Shown piece after piece: positions 59,600-64,000 of a stretch of 64,000 bases of DNA (position 1 is its first letter; each line of letters opens with the position of its first letter). The translations under genes were made by a program, and so were the position numbers. The stretch is taken from positions 92,042,670 through 92,106,669 of the forward strand of contig OX352773.1 in assembly GCA_947095535.1 (NCBI GenBank), written 5' to 3'. The notes under the pieces are model-generated. The model worked only from the letters and a program-made list of their open reading frames with translations, ran no database searches and was not told the DNA's origin. The DNA is from Poecilobothrus nobilitatus (Eukaryota; Arthropoda; Insecta; Diptera; Dolichopodidae).

Positions 59600-60420
59600 A
59601 ATGTAAAATTCCAAAATCTTAAAAATTTGGAAAAATGCAAATTTTACCAAAGTTTTGCAACTATTACACTTTTCTTCTAGCATTGAAAATGTATTCAATC
59701 TGAAATTGTTATTTTCCTTAAAGAAAGATAAAAAAAAAAAAAAAAAAAAATTTTCATTTATTCTTTCATACTTTTTTTTAAATCATTCTTAGTCATTTCT
59801 GTTCATATTTTATTTTCTGAATAAATTAGTTTTAGAATGTTGCGAAAATTATTTTATTTTTTCTTGAATTTTTTTATTTTTATTTTTAATTTTCGCAAAA
59901 TAAATGAAAAATAAAAAAATCTCTTGTAATAAGCTTATCTTGGTATAAAAAAATAATTTCCTTTAGTTAAAATAATATTATGATAAGTGATGATATGGTT
60001 ATGATGATTAAATGATGATGAAGATTATGATTGTTTATATCTTTTATTACTTAAGATATTTTTTTTTGTAAATGGTATTAAATATAATATTCTTTCCGCT
60101 ACCAGTTACCATCCGCTACCATCACACTGATATCTAGTGAAGTTTTTCTTTCATAAAAAAGCAACAAACATTGTTATCATGAGAAAAATATCTATAAATA
60201 ATCAACATCAATCTTATAGTTTTACTTTGGAGGTCGGTTTTAGTGTTGATTAAAAAAAAATATACACAATATCAACACTAGAGCATTTATAATACACCAT
60301 TTTATACATTTATGTATATATATAATGTATAATCCTTTGTATATACACAATTGACAGGTGTACTTAGGTCTCAGTTAGGATTGTACTCAGTTCAAGATAG
60401 TGCACAAAAAAATAAAAATT
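59600..60420. other. A+T-rich DNA, no gene seen
   Basis: Poly-A run at 59732-59750, ATGATG-rich patch at 59980-60030, and a small inverted repeat (TAGTGTTGAT at 60241 and ATCAACACTA near 60272). Confidence 0.5.
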
Positions 60421-60426
60421 AATTTA

Positions 60427-60871
60427 TACAGGGTGTGCGGAACTTAAAGGTCACTTAAACGGAACGGTCACTCACGGAACTTAAAGGGCCTTCAAAGTAA
60501 TTTCGTTAATTTTTTAAAGAAATTACAACATCTTTGCCACTGTATAACATAGAAGATTCGTTTAAGCGTCGGAAGCTAGCTGAAGTTCACACTATAATAT
60601 TTCAATTTTTATTTATCTTTCATAGTTGAAGAGTTACAAGGTTTAAAATACGACAAATATTAATATTTTTTTCTGTTTTTATAAAATAATTGTAATTTTT
60701 GCATGAAAACCCGCTATATTAATGTACCAATTATAATAATATTAATAATAACGGTCTAACTTAACCGTAAGAAAAAAGGCCCCCCCCCCCCTTCCAGAAA
60801 AATGTTTGTTGTTATGAACTTCTCTATATCACCTCCATTCTTCGTGACCTTTGAGTTCCCGATACCCTGTA
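60427..60871. mobile_element. Tc1/mariner-like MITE, ~445 bp
   Basis: The left end TACAGGGTGTGCGGAAC, followed by TTAAAGGTCAC (60427-60454), is matched in reverse at 60844-60871 (TACAGGGTATCGGGAAC, TCAAAGGTCAC). About 23 of 28 positions agree. TA is at both edges, fitting a TA target. A C-run (60781-60791) lies inside. GAACTTAAAGG recurs at 60478-60488, a subterminal repeat. No transposase. Confidence 0.7.
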
Positions 60872-60879
60872 ATCTGTAT

Positions 60880-61735
60880 ATATATTTGTACCAAAGAATA
60901 CGTATGTATATTATGTATATTCCTGTGTAAGTATGTGTATGTATGAATATTATAGACAAATGAGAATATGAATTCAAATGTTTTCATTCACTGTGCTAGA
61001 GGATTTTAATGTTTTAATTTTCAAATTATAGTCGTTGTTTTTATTATTGTCATTGTATAATAATTGTTTGTTCCCCATAAATTTTAACTTTATGTTGGAG
61101 TGAAATTGAATAATTTTCATTATTTTCATTGTATAATTTTCAAAAAAAAAAAAAACTAAAAATTTCCATCAAAACAAAAAGAGACTAGAAGAATAGTTTT
61201 TGTTGTGATTTTGTTGGTCATTGGGTAAAAAACAAACAAAAAACGGTAGAAGAGTCGAGTAATAAAAGTGGATTTCTTTGGTTTTTAGTAATTAAGCTGA
61301 TTATACAAGGTAAGTACAGAGAATGGAAAAAAATTATTTATAATTTCAACACTAAGTCGTAGTTGAGGAAAACCTTATCACATCGCATTAGTATAATAAT
61401 TCATGATTGATGTTTGCTACTCTATAGACGTTTTTTGTTTGTTTGTTTGTTCATTATTCACTTATGATTAGCTTATTCCTAAATACAAAATCTTATTTTA
61501 ATTCTTGGCGTACTTTGAACTTTACAGAAATCTGTCGCAGAATCTTTTAACCTTTAAATTGAAAAAAATTGCATTTTGGATTTTATAAAATTTTCAAATA
61601 TAAAAAAAGTGATGGAATAATTTAAGTGAATCTTTAATTTAATATTAATAAAAGTATGAAAAATTTGGTAAAGTGACAAATACCATATACCATAATATAT
61701 GGCAATACCATATGCACAATTAAATAGAAAATAAA
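60880..61735. other. A+T-rich DNA with one exon-like microsegment
   Basis: A plus-strand pyrimidine tract ending GGTTTTTAG, 21 nt (61289-61309) and then GTAAGTAC looks like a tiny exon, open in one frame only. No partner exon was found on this strand. GTTT repeats lie at 61437-61450. Confidence 0.4.
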
Positions 61736-61739
61736 ACTT

Positions 61740-62290
61740 AATAAGAGTAAATCTGTACATGTTAATTTAACTAATAAATATAATATATAACTCCCAGCAA
61801 TGCAATGCAATGCCTCAATGACTCTAGATGTCAAGCTAAGGTGGAAGGAAGACGTTAATATAAAAAAAATTACATAATAAATAAAACCTTAATTTAAAAT
61901 CAAGTAATAAAACCTATATACCTATATATGTCAAATATATACCAGGGAGCGTCTGCTTGGCATTTAACCTTGAAGTTATGCCAAGCAGATGCTCCATGGT
62001 ATGTAAGTAATAGTATCGTATTCATAGAGTTTATAGCCCTAAAGCTATATATGAAATAAAGAGACATGCCATAAAATATAAAGCTCGTATAGAATGATAA
62101 ATAACTTTAGAAGGTGATTTACCTATAGAAAATCAGATTACTAGTTACTACAGGAAGGTTTAAAAGAATTATATCATATGGGTATAGCGAAAAGTACCGA
62201 AACGTTAGAAATATTAATTACTAATTTTAATAGAGGACGTGTGAGGTTTAGTCGCTAAAAATGCGGCTTACATTATGTTACGGGGTACAT
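61740..62290 (+). pseudogene. Jockey-type LINE relic, RT end and C-terminus
   Basis: A piece near 61815-61865 reads TLDVKLRWKEDVN, like the LG..LD.KL.W..H motif after the RT. Near 61986-62060 the frame reads ADAPWYVSNSIVF, the Jockey C-terminal motif. Several stops follow. 3' words (62110-62285) match those after 45141, including TTTAGTCGCTAAAAATGCGG against TTTAGTATGTAAAAATTCAG. A large internal deletion and a hairpin insertion are evident. Confidence 0.6.
61941..62000. repeat. 23-bp inverted duplication (hairpin) in the Jockey relic
   Basis: The left arm 61941-61963 is the reverse complement of 61978-62000 with two mismatches, with a 14-nt loop. The right arm lies in native Jockey coding sequence (the DAPWY part), so the left arm is the added inverted copy. 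Confidence 0.85.
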
Positions 62291-62299
62291 TGTTACTGA

Positions 62300-63120
62300 C
62301 GATTTTCACCAGAAAAAATAAAAAAAAATTTTCGAAAAGTTTAGTTTTAGTTTTAAAATTTATAATAATATCGAATTATCTAAAATATGTATATTTATAT
62401 CTAAAAATATTTGAATATTGCTTTATTTTTTATTATTTATATTATTTTTGCGGAAATTTTCTCATTTTTACAAATAAATAACTACCGTTATTTTAATAAC
62501 GAATATAATATTATTTTACTTATTTTTCTAGAAAATTTTTAATTTTATTTAAATTACAAACAATTCGTCGTTAGTGTATTTTTCTCTTTATAATTTTTTT
62601 ATATTAAATTTGTAAATTAAATTTTTACATTCTAATTAGATAAAAAGAATAATTAGAGTAATTCAAAAGTTTTTAATACTTAAATTTTAATTTTTAAAAT
62701 TTATAATTCAAGTACCATTAAATACAGGTAGTAAATAATTAAATATTTAATTAAAATATGAATTAAAAATAAAATCTAAAGCTTAATTGTAACATTTATT
62801 AAATGAATTCTTAAATATTTAATGTTATCTATATTAAAAAATAAGACGAAGGAGATTGAATCATACTCTCACTCAAAAAGAATATAAACATTTTTTAGAT
62901 AGGAGCAAAATTTATCTTTCATTGAACAATGTTTAGGTTTCTTTTTTTTTATAATTTATATTATTTAAAATTCATTTTAATATTATATAAGCTAACTTTA
63001 ATTAAAAGATTATCCTAGAAAATTTTTATCTTACAAGTTTATGTCACAAATTTAATGAATACATTTAAAACGTAATATTTTAAAATTAAATAAACTAATT
63101 AATTAATAAGCTCAATAAAA
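62300..63120. other. A+T-rich DNA, no gene seen
   Basis: Extremely A+T-rich. The 68-codon frame at 62275 starts in the Jockey 3' flank and continues as K/I/Y/F noise. Confidence 0.5.
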
Positions 63121-63139
63121 TAGCATGTATTGAACATAC

Positions 63140-63500
63140 AACTCGCGTGGAGCAACTCACTGATATCTAAAAACACAGAACTTAGAATTTTCCGATCCTG
63201 TGTAAAATCTGCTCTAATATATGGCATCGAAACTAGACCAATATTAAACTAAACTGGTAACAGATTTCAGGTTGCGTAAGAAATATAATATATATGAAGA
63301 GTATTCCGTCCGGAACAATTTGTTGATGCTCTTTGGAATACAATAAATAAGGAGCTAGTTATGAAACATATAATACAACGAAACTTGAAGTAAATAGACG
63401 GCACATACTTAAAAAATTGTCAGAAGCATTGTGAGAATAGCCCTTGAGTGGAAACCACAAGGCACTAGAAAATGCGGTTGATGAACAACATCTCTTATTA
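63140..63500 (+). pseudogene. Decayed LINE ORF2 tail (RTE-like pattern)
   Basis: Pieces in different frames read TELRIFRSCVKSALIYGIET (63177-63235) and ALEWKPQGTRKCG (about 63440-63480). These resemble the KT..RIF...VKSVLLYG.ET....ALEWNPQGKR..GRP order found in endonuclease-RT elements of RTE type. Numerous stops and shifts. Confidence 0.5.
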
Positions 63501-63705
63501 TGATCCCAATGAGTAAGGAAACAAAAATAAATTTAAAGACTCTGATGTTTGTAAATAATAATTATATTCTAAAGAAGAATAGAAGTTATCGACATCTAAA
63601 ATTACATTTAATATTCATATTCCAAGATTTAAAAGTTCATGTTATAAAAGGTGCATTTTGATACAAATTCAAACATGTTTGCCACATAAATATTGATAGC
63701 ACGTA

Positions 63706-63850
63706 ATAACACTCCTGGGACAAATTACCGACTATTACCATAAATGGAAAGTAAAGTTAAATATGAATAAATCGCAAGTGGTTTATTTTACGAAAGGTGG
63801 TTCAAACTGGAATACCTTTCAATTAAAATCGGTCTTTGGTAAATTTACCA
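63706..63850 (+). pseudogene. Jockey-like RT fragment
   Basis: YYHKWKVKLNMNKSQVVYFTKG (in part) resembles the W.I..N..K....FT segment that follows the YADD motif in Jockey RTs. A few decayed words continue to the window edge, which ends in an ATTT run. Confidence 0.45.
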
Positions 63851-64000
63851 TTTACTTGGACTAATAACTTTAAATGCCCAGTCCTATTTCTTAACAGGGC
63901 ATAAATTTTCGTTTCTCATTATCCGTGTATGTCAAATACATTAAATGTTTCCATTAGGTCGTTCTATTCACTATAATAAAATATTTATTTATTTATTTAT

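Overview
The window looks like intergenic or intronic DNA from an insect, most likely a cyclorrhaphan fly. It is very A+T-rich, with constant poly-A/poly-T runs and AAT microsatellites. It is packed with fly-type transposable elements: Jockey-like LINE relics, a Tc1/mariner-superfamily transposase of insect type, tRNA-derived SINEs with perfect Pol III boxes, and several MITE families. A MADF-like start of a reading frame also fits a fly. The species cannot be named from the sequence alone. No complete host gene is visible, and most short open frames are chance or low complexity.

Layout. 0-10 kb: a 16-bp minisatellite, SINEs on both strands and a TIR-bounded MITE (7.4-7.9 kb). 10.5-12.9 kb: an element ('family B') containing a ~255-bp tandem repeat. 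14.9-18.6 kb: three copies of a tRNA-SINE ('SINE-A'); the one at 15.9 kb has split an unrecognised 157-codon reading frame, with an exact 12-bp target duplication. 19.9-20.2 kb: a mariner end next to a pogo-like end. 21.3-22 kb: another SINE and a repeat fragment. 22.9-27.85 kb: a nearly full-length LINE on the minus strand (endonuclease, RT, C-terminal domain, two frameshifts, possible ORF1), inserted in a cluster of CAATT-type microrepeats.

28.7-31.2 kb: relics of two other LINE types, a SINE tail and a 103-bp tandem array. 31.6-33.5 kb: a MADF-like frame, then a fold-back mariner whose 5' half has been replaced by an inverted copy of its 3' end. 34.5-36.1 kb: a MITE, two SINEs and an RT relic. 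36.2-41.2 kb: featureless A+T-rich DNA. 41.2-45.3 kb: a nested pile-up of a family B copy, two opposed ~0.8-kb copies of 'family C', a ~580-bp MITE and a decayed Jockey. 47.0-47.5 kb: tandem repeats. 48.7-49.3 kb: two exon-like segments on the minus strand with good splice sites and compatible phase, the best hint that the region is intron of a minus-strand host gene. 51.7-63.9 kb: more SINE, MITE and Jockey fragments in plain A+T-rich DNA.

The parts do not work together as a pathway or operon. The biology here is transposon ecology: nested insertions, shared SINE tail modules and inverted repeats able to form long hairpins. The items most worth checking are the SINE-split reading frame, the fold-back mariner, the 0.8-kb inverted repeat, the candidate microexons and the LINE's unusual ORF1 candidate. 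I found nothing that I can defend as a wholly new system.
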